Assembly (NCBI GenBank): GCA_900074885.1 | Contig: FJUW01000036.1 | Coordinates: 62,001-126,000 of the forward strand | DNA length: 64,000 bases | Source: Rhynchosporium graminicola | Taxonomy: Eukaryota; Ascomycota; Leotiomycetes; Helotiales; Ploettnerulaceae | Direction: 5' to 3' | In this document: piece by piece, positions 24,071 through 36,847 of the stretch | Position numbering within the stretch: position 1 is the first letter of the stretch | Layout of the letters: each line of letters starts with the position of its first letter | The notes under the pieces: generated by a model | Seen by the model: the letters and a program-made list of their open reading frames with translations, nothing else | Told to the model about the DNA's origin: nothing | The model's database searches: none | Position numbers and translations under genes: made by a program

Positions 24071-25259
24071 TCAGATTCTGATGACGATCTTCCCCCTAGC
24101 ACGCCTGCTCAGTATCCTCTCATATGCCTTGGTACAAATATTAGTCACCAACGCAATACAAAGCAGCAATACATACCTTCAAAACATCATCTATTTCCCA
24201 GACTGAATCGATTGGTACCCTAAGCTTTCCATCACGAGCCATATCTGCCAACCTTTGCATTTCTTTCAAAGTCACAGTGGCAGCAACTTGAAGGTACTGT
24301 CTGTTTACCCCACCAAGAATTCGTGGTCTGAGGAGATTACCCGCCATTTGGCAAGCACTATAGAGTATGCTTCCCATGGAGTAAGTCTGCAGTGCTACTC
24401 CTACACTTACAAATGTTTTCCCGGGCTTAAGGAACCCTTCACAATTGCTGAAAAGCTCCTGAGCTCCAAATGCGTCCATGACAACGTCGAACTTGTCATT
24501 CTCGAATTCTGCTGATAAGAATTTGTGTACCGGAGCGTGCTCTTGGTAGTCGATGACCTGGACCTCGTCAATATGGCTCACGCACATCATGCAAGTCTTT
24601 CCTTAACTCACCTCATTGGCTCCAAGTGCTTTAACCAGCTCGATATTTGCTTTCGAGCAAATCGCAACAACCTTGCCCCCCTCACCCACAGCTACCCTCG
24701 CCAGCTGCACAGCAATCGTCCCGATACCACCACTAGCACCATTAATCAACACCTTCATTCCCGTTTTCAATTTCGCAGCATCCACCAAAGCCAACGCAGT
24801 ACATCCGGCAACAGGCAGCCCAGCAGCCTCTTCAGATGACATATTCTCCGGCTTTAGGCATACATTCTCCTCACCAACTACCACATATTCCGCCAACGCG
24901 CCTTTCCCACGCCTAATATGTGTACCCACTAACACCGACCCAAAGACCTCAGTACCAGACCTCAATTTTCGAGAATCTGGGACTGTAGGACCAACTTGTA
25001 TGATGATACCTGCAAAATCCATTTCTGGGATTGCTGGTGTAGCGCGGAATATCATGGGACAAATTTGCATCATTAGTGAGCCGCCAGGGTTGAGCGCTGC
25101 GTGGCTGATGTTGATGAGGACTTCGTCGCTAATGGGTGGTGATGGAGTTGGGTGCGAGGAGGTAAATGTAAGGACTTTTTCTGGGAGTCCGCTGGAGGTG
25201 TGAAGCCAGGCTTTCATTGTTTCTAGGTAGGGCGTTGTAACGGATGTATTTTTGGTCAT
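24071..25259 (-). CDS. medium-chain dehydrogenase/reductase, quinone oxidoreductase-like
   Basis: Three exons on the minus strand: 24612-25259, 24177-24557 and 24071-24127, giving 361 aa. The 54-nt and 49-nt introns start GTGAGT and GTATGT and end CAG and AAG; all are phase 0. The last exon is only 19 codons, but it restores the family's usual ending (AYERILSRRARGKIVI). The N-terminal GroES-like fold is followed by the Rossmann motif NGASGGIG (residues 173-180), which binds NADPH. The structural-zinc cysteine cluster of true alcohol dehydrogenases is absent, placing it with the zinc-independent quinone oxidoreductase / reticulon-4-interacting branch. It probably reduces quinones or enones in the cytosol or mitochondrion; the substrate is unknown. 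It is transcribed divergently from the gene at 26515. Confidence 0.92.
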
Positions 25260-26514
25260 TGTGCCATTTTATAATCGATAGGAATGTTTGGAGATGGGGT
25301 TTGGTTTGTACCTTGACATGATTTTGGAACTGGTGGTTCAGGTCGCAACTTCCTTTTATGTTTATCGCGGACTTGCGGGCAACTGCATCGCCAAGTGACA
25401 CGTCCCTTGGAATGCCTTCAGCTCCTCGGCCTGATGTCAAGATGTGAGCGCATTTTTTGTGGCTTGCAGCAACTGTAGTTCAGCCCATGCACACTTTCGG
25501 CTGGGAATCCTGTATTGGTTGGTCTCGGTAATCGCTTGCTCGTATGACGCCTGCCTGCGATTTCTGCAACTTGGTATTTGAGGTCAACTAAACTTTGGCA
25601 TACGGGTATACCAAAGATGCGAGGAAAACAAAATCTTGTGGGAACAGGGTGAAGTATGGCTTTTGGTGTACATGCTAGATTAACATTCCGTACAAGGACG
25701 TCTTTAAACCAGCGACACACTACTCAAATAATTTGCTATGGTATTTATCTTCGGTGTAGTGGAGTCACGGTCTGGCTGGGATTGCAGCAGTGAAGTAGCT
25801 TCTTGTTCTTACTTGAAGAACTCCTGGAGCTTGAGCTAACTATGATTACGCCAGCATAGCCGATGATTCGATGAGTGGCTGGTTCGCTTGTAGTGAAAGC
25901 GGTACAAAGAATTGGTATTTGGAGCACTAGCGGTGGAGGCTTATAGCTGCTCAAACACTGTGACGGAAGGCTATGGGCGATGAAAAATGTTTATTAGCTC
26001 GTAGAGCTACCGCCAACTCAATCGGCTATATCTAAGCATCCAAGGTTTAAAGCGAATTCTGATTTGATCAGGTTTCAATATTGCTGGCTGGCAGTATAAG
26101 AGAATGGTGCTAAAATACCAAGCACGATGAGTAGGCGAGGATAATTGGCTCATGCAACGGAAGTTCGTGAATGATATGCAGCAGACGAATTTGATATCAC
26201 ACAGTCGAATGAAAGTGCAGTAGTGGCATCCGCAGATACATACAGATCTTTCCATGGCAGCCAGGTTTAGTTTTGAGAAGGAAGAATGTCGGCAACAGTA
26301 GATGCATCTCGCATGCTTCGGCGCCTAAGTACGTTTATACACACTTATCTTGGCTGAGATTTCCACTGATGAGTCATCATCAAAGGTGGGGTAGATTTGC
26401 ACATAATTTCAATGTAGGTCCGCCGAGTCCTGCGATGGCACGAATCGAACGACACTTTGGTGAAAACTACAATACCTCAGGCCTCTTTTTCGAACGATAT
26501 AGTACTCCCAAAAC
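25260..26514. other. divergent intergenic region
   Basis: 1.25 kb between two divergently transcribed oxidoreductase genes, so it must hold both promoters. No gene and no striking motif is seen. Confidence 0.6.
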
Positions 26515-27710
26515 ATGACTGCCAAAAGCCAGCCCGTACTGGGATGGATAGGTAGGTCTTCCTGAGATACATCTAGGAGTTACATAGTCCTAACATGGTA
26601 GGTCTCGGTTGCATGGGTCTGAACATGGCCAGAAATCTCCAGAAACACCTTACGAAAACAGGCCACCCGGCGCTGAATTTCACCAACCGCACTTTGTCTC
26701 GCGGAGTAGCTCTGGTAGAGCTTGGCGGGGTGCCTTGCACGACCATTGCAGAATTGATTTCGAAATCGGATATCATCTTCTCATCTGTAAGTGCTAGCAA
26801 TCCGAACGACGCAGAGCTGACCATAAGCAGATAAGTGACGACTCTGTACTTGAGAGTATCGTTTCAGAGATGCTCGCGAGCGGGAGCTTGACTGGGAAGA
26901 TCATTGTCGATACATCAACAGTACATCCTGACAGTTCAGTGAAAGCTTCTAAAAAGCTTACTGAAGCTGGTGCAGTATTTGCTGCCGGTAGGTCTGATGA
27001 TCCTCTGCGAGATGGAGCTAACAGATTAAGCTCCTGTATTTGGTGCATCACCTGTGGCATATGAAGGCACGCTACTCTTTGTAGTTGCAGGGCCAAAAGC
27101 AGCCACAAAGGCAATTGCACCATATCTGAAAGGCGTGATGGGGCGTGGGGTCATCGATCTCGGGGAGGACGTCTCGAAAGCGAGCTTGATGAAAACTTCA
27201 GGGTAAGTTGATAGTCGAAAGGGATGCAACCTCTGACCCCTATAGAAACTTCATCACAGCGGCGATGATGGAGATGATATCTGAAGCTCATGTGTTTGCT
27301 GAAAAGACAGGCCTTGGAAGTGAGGCAATGGAAATGCTAATTAAGGAGAACTACGGCCCTCTAGCATTTTCGATGTCTCGAAGATTGACGACCGGTGTGT
27401 ATGTTCCCGCAAAGAGTACGTTGAATTTGCCAATGACATGTCAAATCGCTGAAAGAAATATACAGACGAAAAGCCGTGGTCCGACTTGAACCTGGCTATC
27501 AAAGATGTCGATCATGGCATCACTTGTGCAGAAAACGCAGGAACGAGGCTCAAGATCGGAGAAGTAGTACTTGAACACCTCAAAGAAGCAAAGAAGTTCT
27601 CGGACATTCATGAAGGAAAAGCAATGGATTCTTCTTCCATGTATGGTGTAATACGTGAGGAAGCTGGTCTCAAATTCGAGACGGACTTGATCTTAAAGAG
27701 AGATGCATGA
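26515..27710 (+). CDS. 3-hydroxyisobutyrate dehydrogenase-like NAD(P)-dependent enzyme
   Basis: Six exons (26515-26551, 26602-26786, 26831-26987, 27031-27202, 27246-27415 and 27466-27710), giving 321 aa. All five introns are 43-50 nt with GT-AG ends and join in frame. The first exon has only 12 complete codons and brings in the start of the cofactor motif: GWIGLGCMGLNMA (residues 10-22) is the Rossmann GxGxMGxxM signature of beta-hydroxyacid dehydrogenases. The substrate loop is VDTSTVHPDSS, and APVFGASPVAYEGTL is the second conserved block. The catalytic lysine is Lys181 in KTSGN. Members oxidise 3-hydroxyisobutyrate (valine breakdown), tartronate semialdehyde or similar 3-hydroxy acids. No clear mitochondrial targeting peptide is visible, so a cytosolic or peroxisomal paralogue of the valine-pathway enzyme is likely. 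Confidence 0.92.
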
Positions 27711-27997
27711 GGGTCCGCCCGATCTTGTAGAAGAATTATTCGGAATGACTCGCACTGAAAACGACGTCTTTTGAGAAACACAAAACAATGTTATAATATG
27801 GTTTTGTCTTGGGTTGACTTGTGAGGCGGGATGAAAGAAGAGCTCGATGAGCTAAGCTCAATCAATCTATCTAACTAAACCCCCCCCGCTCACCGCCCCG
27901 CCGGCAGAATGCCAATCTGCAATCGCATCCTCGAACTTTTTCTTCACAATAATTTTGGGTGTGAATCCAGCAAATTTCCCAGCTCACCACCACCGCC

Positions 27998-30687
27998 ATG
28001 GATATCCACCGCTGTCGATTCGTGCCTTTCCCACCTTCTACAATTAATGCGCTCGCATTCTCCCATTCACATATCTCGAAAGACCAGAAAACTGCCCCTC
28101 CAAGACTGGCTATCGGGCGAGCGAACGGCGATATCGAAATTTGGAATCCTCTGAGGGGATCGTGGTTACAGGAGACAATTATACATGGAGGCAAAGACCG
28201 AAGTATTGATGGCTTGGTATGGACTCAGGATCCCAACGAGGAAGCCAATGGGAAATTGATCGTTGGGAAATCGAGACTTTTCAGTGTTGGTTATACTACG
28301 ACTGTTACGGAATGGGATTTGCGAACCGGTAGACCTTTGCGCAATGCGAGTGGAAATCATGGAGAGATTTGGTGTATAGCTGCGCAGCCGCCTGCGACAG
28401 GTACGGCCAGCAGTACGTGGGAGGGACAAAACTTGATCGCAGGCTGCACAGATGGAGCTCTCGTTTTGTACTCCACCAAAGATGAGGATCTTCAATTACA
28501 ACGAATCCTGGTCAGACCGTCGGCGAAGAAGGCCAAGATCATCAGCGTCACATTCCAGAATCGCAACATTGTCGTCGCAGGATGTACTGACAGTGTGATC
28601 CGCATCTACGATATTCGTACTGGCACATTAATACGGAGCATGACGACAGGATCAGGACCGAAAGGCGGACCAAAGGAGATCATCATCTGGTCCGTCAAGG
28701 TTTTGAAAGACGGTACTATCATTTCGGGAGACTCTACTGGGGAGTTGAAGATTTGGGATGGAAAAACATACACTTTGAGGCAAAGGATAAAATCGCACGA
28801 GCAGGATGTTCTCAGTCTCGCTACCAGCGCCGATGGATCTGTTATTTTCAGTGGAGGAATGGATCGAAGGACAGTCACATATAAGCCAGAAGGAAAAGGA
28901 AAGCCAAGATGGGCGGAAATTACGCATCGGAGATTCCATAACCACGACGTGAAGGCAATGGCGAGCTTTGAGGGGTGTGGAATGAGTGTGGTTGTGTCTG
29001 GAGGTATGTGATTTGAATCCTAATAAAGATCCTACTAACATACTTAGGCCCTGACGCATCTCCTATTGTCACCCCTCTTGGACAGTTCGGATTTGAGAAC
29101 CAACGAACTTTACCTTTCTTACCACAAGAAACCACCATCGGAAGCTCGCCCAGGAAAAGGCTCATTTTAAGTTGGTGGGAAAGAGAGGTAAATATTTGGA
29201 AAGTCAGCAATACCGGGGTACCTTCAAGCGAGGATGATGAAGACCAACCAGCGGTCAAAGGACGGAAATTGGTTGCCAAAATATTGATCAAAGGAGAAGG
29301 CAATATCACGTCTGCAACTCTGACCACGGATGGCAGCCTCCTAGCGGTGTCAACTATGGAAGAGATTAAAGTCTTTCACCTACGGCAAAGGGGAGAGGAA
29401 GAAGGTCTCAGAGTTTCCAAAATTGCGCTCCCAGAGTCTTTCTCGTCAGGCGCACGGCTTATTAAATTTTCGCCGGACGGTAAATGGCTCTCCATAATCC
29501 GTCCTGACAGTCGCATCCTCATCTCCCGCATTACAATCGACGAATCCGCGTCATCTACCGTTTTCCACGCCCCCATCTCAAAGCTCTCACGTCTAGACCG
29601 TCAAGTAGACAAAACTACTCTCCTCGGCGGCCTTGGCACTTACGACAGAACCATGACACAAATTGCTTGGTCATCAGACAGCAAGATTCTCGCTGTAAGC
29701 GATCTGTCCGGTTATATCGATAGTTTCGTCCTCTCCGGCATAGAAGACACCAATCAACCTCTTCTCGCCCCCTCTCCCGACGCGTCATCAGACGACTCAG
29801 ACAGCGATTCCGAATCAGAGGACGAAGACTCAATCATAAACCCCAAACTCATCTTCGGTCAGCACTGGACACGCAATCCCTCCGCATCACTCCTCCCCAA
29901 GCTCCCTTCCACCCCAGTCGTTCTCTGCTTCCGGCCCGCAATGCAGAAACAACTCATTAATGGCATCGTACCCCATGCCACAAGGAACAATCCTCACCCA
30001 GTCTCGCACGACTTACGAAGCGGAGAAGCGCGTCTCCTCGTCGTAACAGCTACATCCGATATCTTCGAATTTGACGTCCTGAAAGGTGGTCTAAGTCCTT
30101 GGTCAAGACGTAACCCTCCACACGCATTCCCATGTAATTACCGTAAAACGCTTGATCAGGCCAAGGGATGTGTGTGGGATATTAGCGAGGGGAAAGAGAG
30201 GTTGTGGTTATTTGGTGTGGGGTGGTTGTGGATGTTTGATCTTTTGAAAGATTTTGCTAGCACAGGTACGGTAGAGGAATCTGATGATGAAGATGAGCAA
30301 GTGGGAGGAAGTAAGAAGCGGAGGAGGAGACATGGGAAGGAGAATCCTTCTGGTGCGGGAGGAGTGATTGCAGATGAAATCTTGACTACGGGTATGTCTC
30401 GCAAGGTTCGCAAGATTACGCAGGAGGGTGAGAATCAGGTTACGGAGGATTCTGTGGATTTAGTGCCTACGCTGGAGGAAGATAAGGATGTCGAGCAGGA
30501 GAAGGAGAATCCGGGTCACTGGCACACGTTCAAGTATCGTCCTATACTAGGTATAGTTGTCGTTGGCGAGGGAGATGAGGGCTGTGGGCCCGAGGTAGCG
30601 GTTGTAGAAAGACCGATATGGGAAACGAATCTGCCTCCGAGATATTACGGCAAACAGGAATGGCGGGATAAGAATTCTGTAAATTAG
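27998..30687 (+). CDS. utp4: Utp4 / cirhin, U3 snoRNP-associated WD40 protein
   Basis: Two exons, 27998-29003 and 29048-30687, giving 881 aa; the 44-nt intron contains TACTAAC. The start MDIHRCRFVPF sits in a good context (CCGCCATGG). Utp4 belongs to the t-UTP/UtpA subcomplex of the small-subunit processome, which binds the 5-prime external spacer of pre-rRNA in the nucleolus. The sequence has two WD40-rich halves; typical repeats are GNHGEIWCIAAQP, DIRTGTLIRSMTTG and SHEQDVLSLATSADG. An acidic serine-rich insert lies at about residues 582-597, and a basic nuclear-localisation-like patch KKRRRR at about 758. At 881 aa it is somewhat longer than the yeast protein because of these inserts. Single-copy housekeeping gene. 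Confidence 0.93.
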
Positions 30688-33600
30688 ATCCGGTCAATCA
30701 CGCGATATTTGAAAGATGGGGTTAAATTGAAAGTGTTTCTTGAAGGGCGCGTCAGTTTGTAGTCGTGACCCACTTCGAAGTACCTGGATGTAATTCCTTG
30801 AAGGTAAGAAACCAAAAAAGGGTGCCCTAGTCTTGTAATTTCCCTCTCACCCTCCTCTCTCTTACTTCTTCGGCGACTATTCCCTAATCGCGAGCGATGT
30901 CATGTATCCGCATTGCGCAATACACAGTCAACACAATCTCGCTAAGCAGCAAGCTCATTTACCGAACACCTGGCACCAACCCAAAGTAGACTCCCAGGAA
31001 CCTCCTAATTTCTCGAATTCCACTTCGCGAGATGTATTCGTCATAGACTCCGTGACTTGTGTCCTTGACTCCTGGGTTTCGATTCCGTGGTTTGTTTGAT
31101 GTTCGTTCGGGCTTGGATTCCCTATTGCGGGGTCCCGGCTAGGTAGGTAGGGTAGGGTAGTGAGCCTCGGTTAATAGTTAGTCACCTTACGCTTTGGTGT
31201 CTTGTAGACGCGCGTCAATTTATTTTCGCGACGCGTAATGGGATGGGGTGGGATGTTACTGGAGTATATCTTCACACTACTCGAGGATGATTTCTTCAGG
31301 CAATACGAAAACTAGAGGCGTGTCTTCCCTTGTGGTCCGGATACGCTCTTGGAGATATATATTTATACGCGGGCATTCGCGGGTGTTAGGACTGAGGGCA
31401 CTGATTTGCGTTTGACGGACAAGCATGCTATGAGGTCATCGTCTCGTGGTTCGTGAACATGAGTCTTGAAGGGTTTCGAGCGAGTGCCGGATACAGGCAG
31501 GCATACGCTAGCTATCTCCCACATCGGTTTAAGAAGTATCTATTAAGGAGATTTCTTTCCCACGCCTCAGGCCCCAGATTCTCTCCGCAGACAAAGAAAC
31601 AACGAAGCGTGACGAGGCAGGCGATGTACGGCAAAAGTACTCACTCAACCCACCACCCAAGTGACCACTCACTTCTTGACCATCCGCTCCTTCCTGAACA
31701 CATGCGAATCCATACTCATCATCCATCCATAACTCATCTCCGTCTTCCAGCGCATTACGGTAAGACATTACTCATTACCTAAAACACCTGTATCTCTCGA
31801 GATGTCGTGAGCCGGCGAAACTCGGTGTCTTCGGTCAAATACGCGCGTTCTCCGGGAAAGCCCCCGAAACTCATAGATCACCGGTCGGATTTCGAGAGGG
31901 AGAACTCGTCATTTTGTGTTGGAAGAGAGAGAAGGAAGGGAGAGACTTAGTGTATTTGTTTCTTCTGGCTTGTAGATGCTCATAATTTCTTGGGTGGGTG
32001 GTTAGTCAGTTAGACGATATCGAATTTTGGTATTCGATGTCTGTTATACTAGATAATATGGGTGCTGCGCGATGATGATAGGATTGATATATTCGGACTG
32101 GTGAGTGAGTGGTTGGGAGGTGTGAGTGAAGCTAGGAGATCAAGATAAGGGAACTGCCGCGCGTTCGTCTGCGAGGGGTGGCTTCTATTGGGTATATAGA
32201 GATTTGTTCATGACTTGTGGTAGTTCCTGATATGAAGATTTGGTTCAGTTGTGATTTCGCGAAGTGGTGTCTGAATACGGAAGTTGCATCGACTTGTGAG
32301 GTAGACTTTGTGCGTGCATCCCCGGGCCGGTTAGACTCTGCTGGCATGTGCGATTTTAGGAAGGTATAGGCGCTGGGCGAAGATGTATATATACACTTTC
32401 TCCTTGTGTGTAAAATGGACAGTGCCAACCTTACCACGCTGGGAGATATGCAGGGGGAAATACAGTAGGACTACAGTATGAATATGAATGGGTGTAACTA
32501 AACTTGACGATATAAATCACACCTAGACTGTTGTATAAAGAGAGAGAGAGAGTGCTCCATCTCGAAATACCAGGTAGTCTGATTGAGTTTTGGTAATAGC
32601 TGGCTGGTACGAATATTCTCGTACTACTATCTATGATGAATAAATGGCGTGATCAACATACAGAAAATTAGATTTTCTTTCCCCAAACGGAAGGTAAAAC
32701 GCGGATGTGAAGAGGTGGATGAAATTGAATGCCAACCCTACCTGCCCAGTATATCTGCACTTTGGAGTCTGCACTTACTCCGTACATGTCAGGCACAGTA
32801 GCCTAGCCTAGCCAAACAACAAGATTCTAAGATTGCGCACCTCCAATTTACCTTTTCCACGAGCCAACACCCTTCCAATATTTTATGTTTAATCTTTCGC
32901 TTAACAATGAAGCATTCCAGGTCGCCATCTCACTCGGCTTACTGTAGGGGGGCGGGCGGCCAAGTCAAGAATCGCCATCGCCCCTCCTAAGCGAGAGCCA
33001 AGGTTTTTGACGCGTCACTTCCCGAGCGATTGGGGGAGCTTGTTCTTGTTCTTCTTCTCTCACGGGCGGGCCTCCGGATCGAAGATTATTCGTCAGTTAC
33101 AGTACTACCACGGGTGGAGATGTACGGAAATGCGACTGGCCCTGATAACTACCTATTTCGTACGAAGAAGCAAGGCGAAATACATGTAGTTTTTCACGTC
33201 AGTGCTCGGTAAATGCTGTAGCTGTTCCGGTTTACTTTACATGGCCATATTCAGCTGCAACCATTGCAATAGATCTATCAGCAATCCCTAGAGTGAAGGA
33301 TCTCTGGGAAACTAGCTTGTATGATTGATTCTTAAGCCTCTTGAAGAGCAGCCTAGAAGATCTATGGACTCCAGTATACTTGAAGCGAGTGTAGAACATG
33401 ATGGAAAGCCGCGAGCGTCGTGAGCATTAAGTGTTCGATGGCCGGAATGCCTGTTTAGGAAAGAACCTTCTAGGGTAGCGCACAGATAGCGACTTTTTAC
33501 ATTTCGTACATGCTGCAGGTGAATATTGCTGCGGAAATTATACGTGTTTTCTTTTTCAACAGAGGAGTATGTATGTTAAAGGGGTGAGTTTGGCGCTGGT

Positions 33601-35332
33601 GAAAGACTGAAGCTTTGGAAGCTCTACTGGGTGAGAGGCGGCGGACTTGGTGGTTTGAGGCAACAATTCTCACCGGATGACTGGGCAATAAGGATAACTG
33701 CGAATTAGTAGCCCCTAGGCGAGCAGGATTGAGTCAGGTTTATTAAGCACGTAGCAAAGTCTTACCCTTTCCTGAGCAGTCAATCTGTCATATCTTTTGC
33801 GCCAAACTCTTGTCTTGAAGGCGTCATGAAACTGAACAACGTGATATCTGGCTTGGAACCTCTACTGTTTTTACTCGTGGCCAGAGTCTCAATCCTGGGT
33901 CTTAATCTCTCACGAAACATGTGCTATACGAAAGTAGTAAATCGAAGGGTGGCAAGCCAACGTACGTCCGTCCTTCCTTCTTCTCACTCACGTGCACGAT
34001 GGATCTCGAGGAAGAACTCTCTTCAAACGCCGAGAATCAGAGTTTAGGTTCGCCTTCTAAACCTTGCATGGAACACCTAATCGTAGAGAAAAGAAGAAAG
34101 AGGGGTCTAGAGTTCTGAGATCGCACTTTGTAGAAACACGGACCCGAAGGCGAAGCTTGCGTCTACATCTGTCGTCGACGGAAGTGTATTCGTCGTCGCA
34201 AGGAAATGGGAGGCGAATATTGGCAATTCTTGACTATTGCTATGGATGCCAAGCAGAGGAAGGCTACGATCATTGTTGGTGGAGGGGTTCTCAGTGGTCA
34301 GGATCTGTTTCATACTTTGCACGTACAAATACAAATTGCTGATCTGAAGATCCGACAGGGAGGGAGGAAATAAAGGGTCTCCAGGTTTTGATGGAGAAGT
34401 GCTGGATGGGGAAGACGGTACTCTTAATATTTCCCGCTCTGTTCCCCGATCCCCATTCCACCGTCAAAAGTGCATCCATGTCCACATACAGGTTGACTCG
34501 CGACGGATGTGAGATCCTGGAGTGCGGACGAGCTGTAAGTGGTAAATTGCTGCGAGCAGCTGATCCTCGTCCAATGTAGACCTCTGACTGGCTGAACCGC
34601 CCATCGGATCCATTTATATAAATTGTCGCCTGAGGCATCATCGGCTTACGACGACTTCTGACCATTGCATCTTCGTATGTGGACTGGACTGGGTCTGGGT
34701 CTGGGTCTGGGACTGGGGAAGCGGAAGCGGAAGTCTGACTGGGAGGCATGTCCAGGCCCGCAAAGCTTTGCCCGCACACGTAACGAGGGACCGACTGACT
34801 GACTGACTGACTGACTGACTGACAGGCTGACTGACATCGTCGTCGCCGCTTGGTGCATTCCTTTTCCTTTTGTCCACTACCTGTGTGATCTATTTACTTT
34901 CCTCAACTCAACTCAGCTGTACGTTGCGGAGAGAATGCTGGTTAGACTCACATTTATTTAACTGCTCCGCCGGGTCGTTGTTCATTCTTAGCCACCGACG
35001 CATCTCCATCTGTTTTTGCAGCAGCGCAGCAGCCTACAGTAGCTCAGAACTCTAAGCGAAGGAGTGGCTTTGCGACAACTGGGCTGTGCTGCGAGCAGGA
35101 GCGAACACCCCCATCACGCCTTGTTGAACCACCTCGACTTTCTCGACCTCGTTCTTTCAGTCCGGGACTTTCGTCTGGTGTATCAACAACCGAAACCGGA
35201 ATCATAGGACAGACACCCGCAGAGAAGAGGTGCGAAGACTGGGTGGTGGACGACAACGACTGCCTCAGCTTCGACACTTTGCTTATCGGCCTCGAGTACG
35301 GCGAAGGGGTCCTTGACGAAAACGAAGACACC
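30688..35332. other. intergenic region
   Basis: 4.6 kb without a supportable gene. It holds several short simple repeats: AGGTAGGTAGGGTAGGGTAG near 31141, GGGTCT units at 34689-34710 and GACT units at 34793-34823. A minus-strand frame at 34291-34779 (162 codons) is partly made of these repeats and shows no domain. The last part should contain the promoter of the Png1 gene. Confidence 0.55.
34793..34823. repeat. tetranucleotide microsatellite (GACT)n
   Basis: Nearly eight perfect GACT units, followed by an imperfect copy (GGCTGACTGAC). Confidence 0.95.
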
Positions 35333-36847
35333 ATGGCCGACTCATTGGGCTTCGGCTCGCAGCAGAATGGGAATGGAGAGAACAGTGAATGGGCTCGGGG
35401 ATTGACTGCACAGTTCGAGGGTTTACTGCGGACGAAACGACTGAATGAGTTGGATCGATCGAGGACTTCCTCCCCGTCACCCAGAGAACGAGCATCCTCC
35501 AACAATCTTCGAGCTTCCTCTTCCAGCTCATCACAACATTCTGGATACAGACCATCGACATCCAGTGGCTCGCAAATGGGCGCTACTCCTCCGTCCTATG
35601 CGTCGTTGAGAAGTCTACCCAAGGTCCCATCACCGCCTGCTGATGCGCAGTCGCAGAAGTTCAGGAACCTCCTAATATCTTTGTCGCTTACACCTACGAA
35701 ATACGAAAACCCTGGCTTGTTGGACGAAGCCTTACAGGTTATCCCTCTGGACCGGATATATGGCGAAGCAGAGGAGGAGAGCCAAGTACTTCAGGCGCAG
35801 GCCGAGAGTATGGGTGATGGAAGAAAGCCCGAATGGGGCTACCAAGACTGTGTCATTCGCGCATTATTAAGGTATGTCGCATTCGTCGCGTAGTCAGTCC
35901 ATACTAACTTTATCAGATGGTTTAAGCGATCTTTCTTTTCCTGGGTCAATAATCCTCCATGTTCGGTCTGTCTATCACCAACGATTGCCCAAGGCATGAC
36001 ACCACCCACACCCGAGGAGACAGCATACGGTGCCTTGAGAGTCGAACTATATAGATGCTCTGCTGGCGATTGTGGTGCTTACGAACGATTCCCCAGATAT
36101 GGTGATGTTTGGCGGTTATTACAAACCCGAAAAGGACGAAGTGGTGAATGGGTCAATGTCTTTAGCATGTTGTGCAGAGCTGTAGGAGGACGTGTGAGAT
36201 GGGTATGGAATGCGGAAGACCAGTACGTATTTACGGAACACATTCTCATCTGATTTTCACGAGACAGCTCCCAGTCCCTGTACGTGTTTCACATGCATTT
36301 GCTAACCTATGTGTACAGCGTCTGGACGGAGGTGTATTCAGACATGCAAAAACGCTGGGTCCACGTTGACGCTTGTGAGGAAGCTTGGGATAGTCCACGA
36401 ATGTATGCCGATGGATGGGGAAAGAAAATGTCGTATTGTATTGCATTCTCCATCGACGGAGCTACGGATGTCACTCGACGATATGTGCGCAAACTCGAGC
36501 AAGCCGCCGAACGGCATAGATGTCCCGAAGAAGTCATGCTCTACATCCAGAACGAGATTCGTAATCTTCGACGATCAAACATGCCCAAGGACGAACGATT
36601 CAGACTTGAGAAGGAGGATAGCAGAGAGGACAAGGAACTTCGAAGCTATGTGGTTCTCCAAATTGCTCAGTCCGTCGCATCTCTTCGACCTGGTGAGCCT
36701 TCTACGATGAACGCGCGTCCACGGACTCCGGAGGACCAAAAGCTGCCTGCTGAGCAGCCTGCCAATCGGCAGAACGGTGCTCAGGAATGGGTCAATGCTA
36801 GAGACAACATTCAACGACACCATCAATCACCTTCTAGAGATCCGTGA
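35333..36847 (+). CDS. png1: Png1, peptide:N-glycanase-like protein with Cys-to-Ser active site
   Basis: Three exons (35333-35871, 35917-36222 and 36319-36847), giving 457 aa. The start at 35333 has a strong context (ACCATGG) and gives MADSLGFG; the frame is open further upstream, so a longer start is possible. The transglutaminase-like core is clear: [18 protein letters not shown], then a second Cys pair (YRCSAGDC) that completes the zinc site. [14 protein letters not shown] and RWVHVD are further conserved blocks. The His (282, EDHVWTE, formed across the second intron) and Asp (299, HVDACE) of the triad are present. The nucleophile motif GRCGEW reads GRSGEW: Ser255, codon AGT at 36140-36142. 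Deglycosylation is therefore unlikely. Png1 normally acts in the cytosol with Rad23 on misfolded glycoproteins. A fourth exon (36902-37022) is possible. Confidence 0.92.
36140..36142 (+). other. codon of the replaced catalytic cysteine in Png1 (Ser255, AGT)
   Basis: In active peptide:N-glycanases this position of GRCGEW is the nucleophilic cysteine. Here the codon is AGT (Ser). One base change (TGT to AGT) would account for it. Confidence 0.85.

Noticed and set aside
26437..26465. GCACGAATCGAACG, considered as a tRNA T-arm on the minus strand
   Set aside because: No matching acceptor stem, D-arm or anticodon arm at the right distance.
34291..34779. 162-codon minus-strand frame
   Set aside because: It runs through GGGTCT simple repeats (giving Asp-Pro repeats) and ends without any recognisable domain.
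34689..34823. Two different microsatellites close together, considered as a regulatory or CRISPR-like array
   Set aside because: They are simple perfect tandem units with no spacers; slippage explains them.
35243..35332. Upstream extension of Png1 to an earlier ATG
   Set aside because: The frame is open, but the ATG at 35333 has a much better context and begins the part that resembles Png1.
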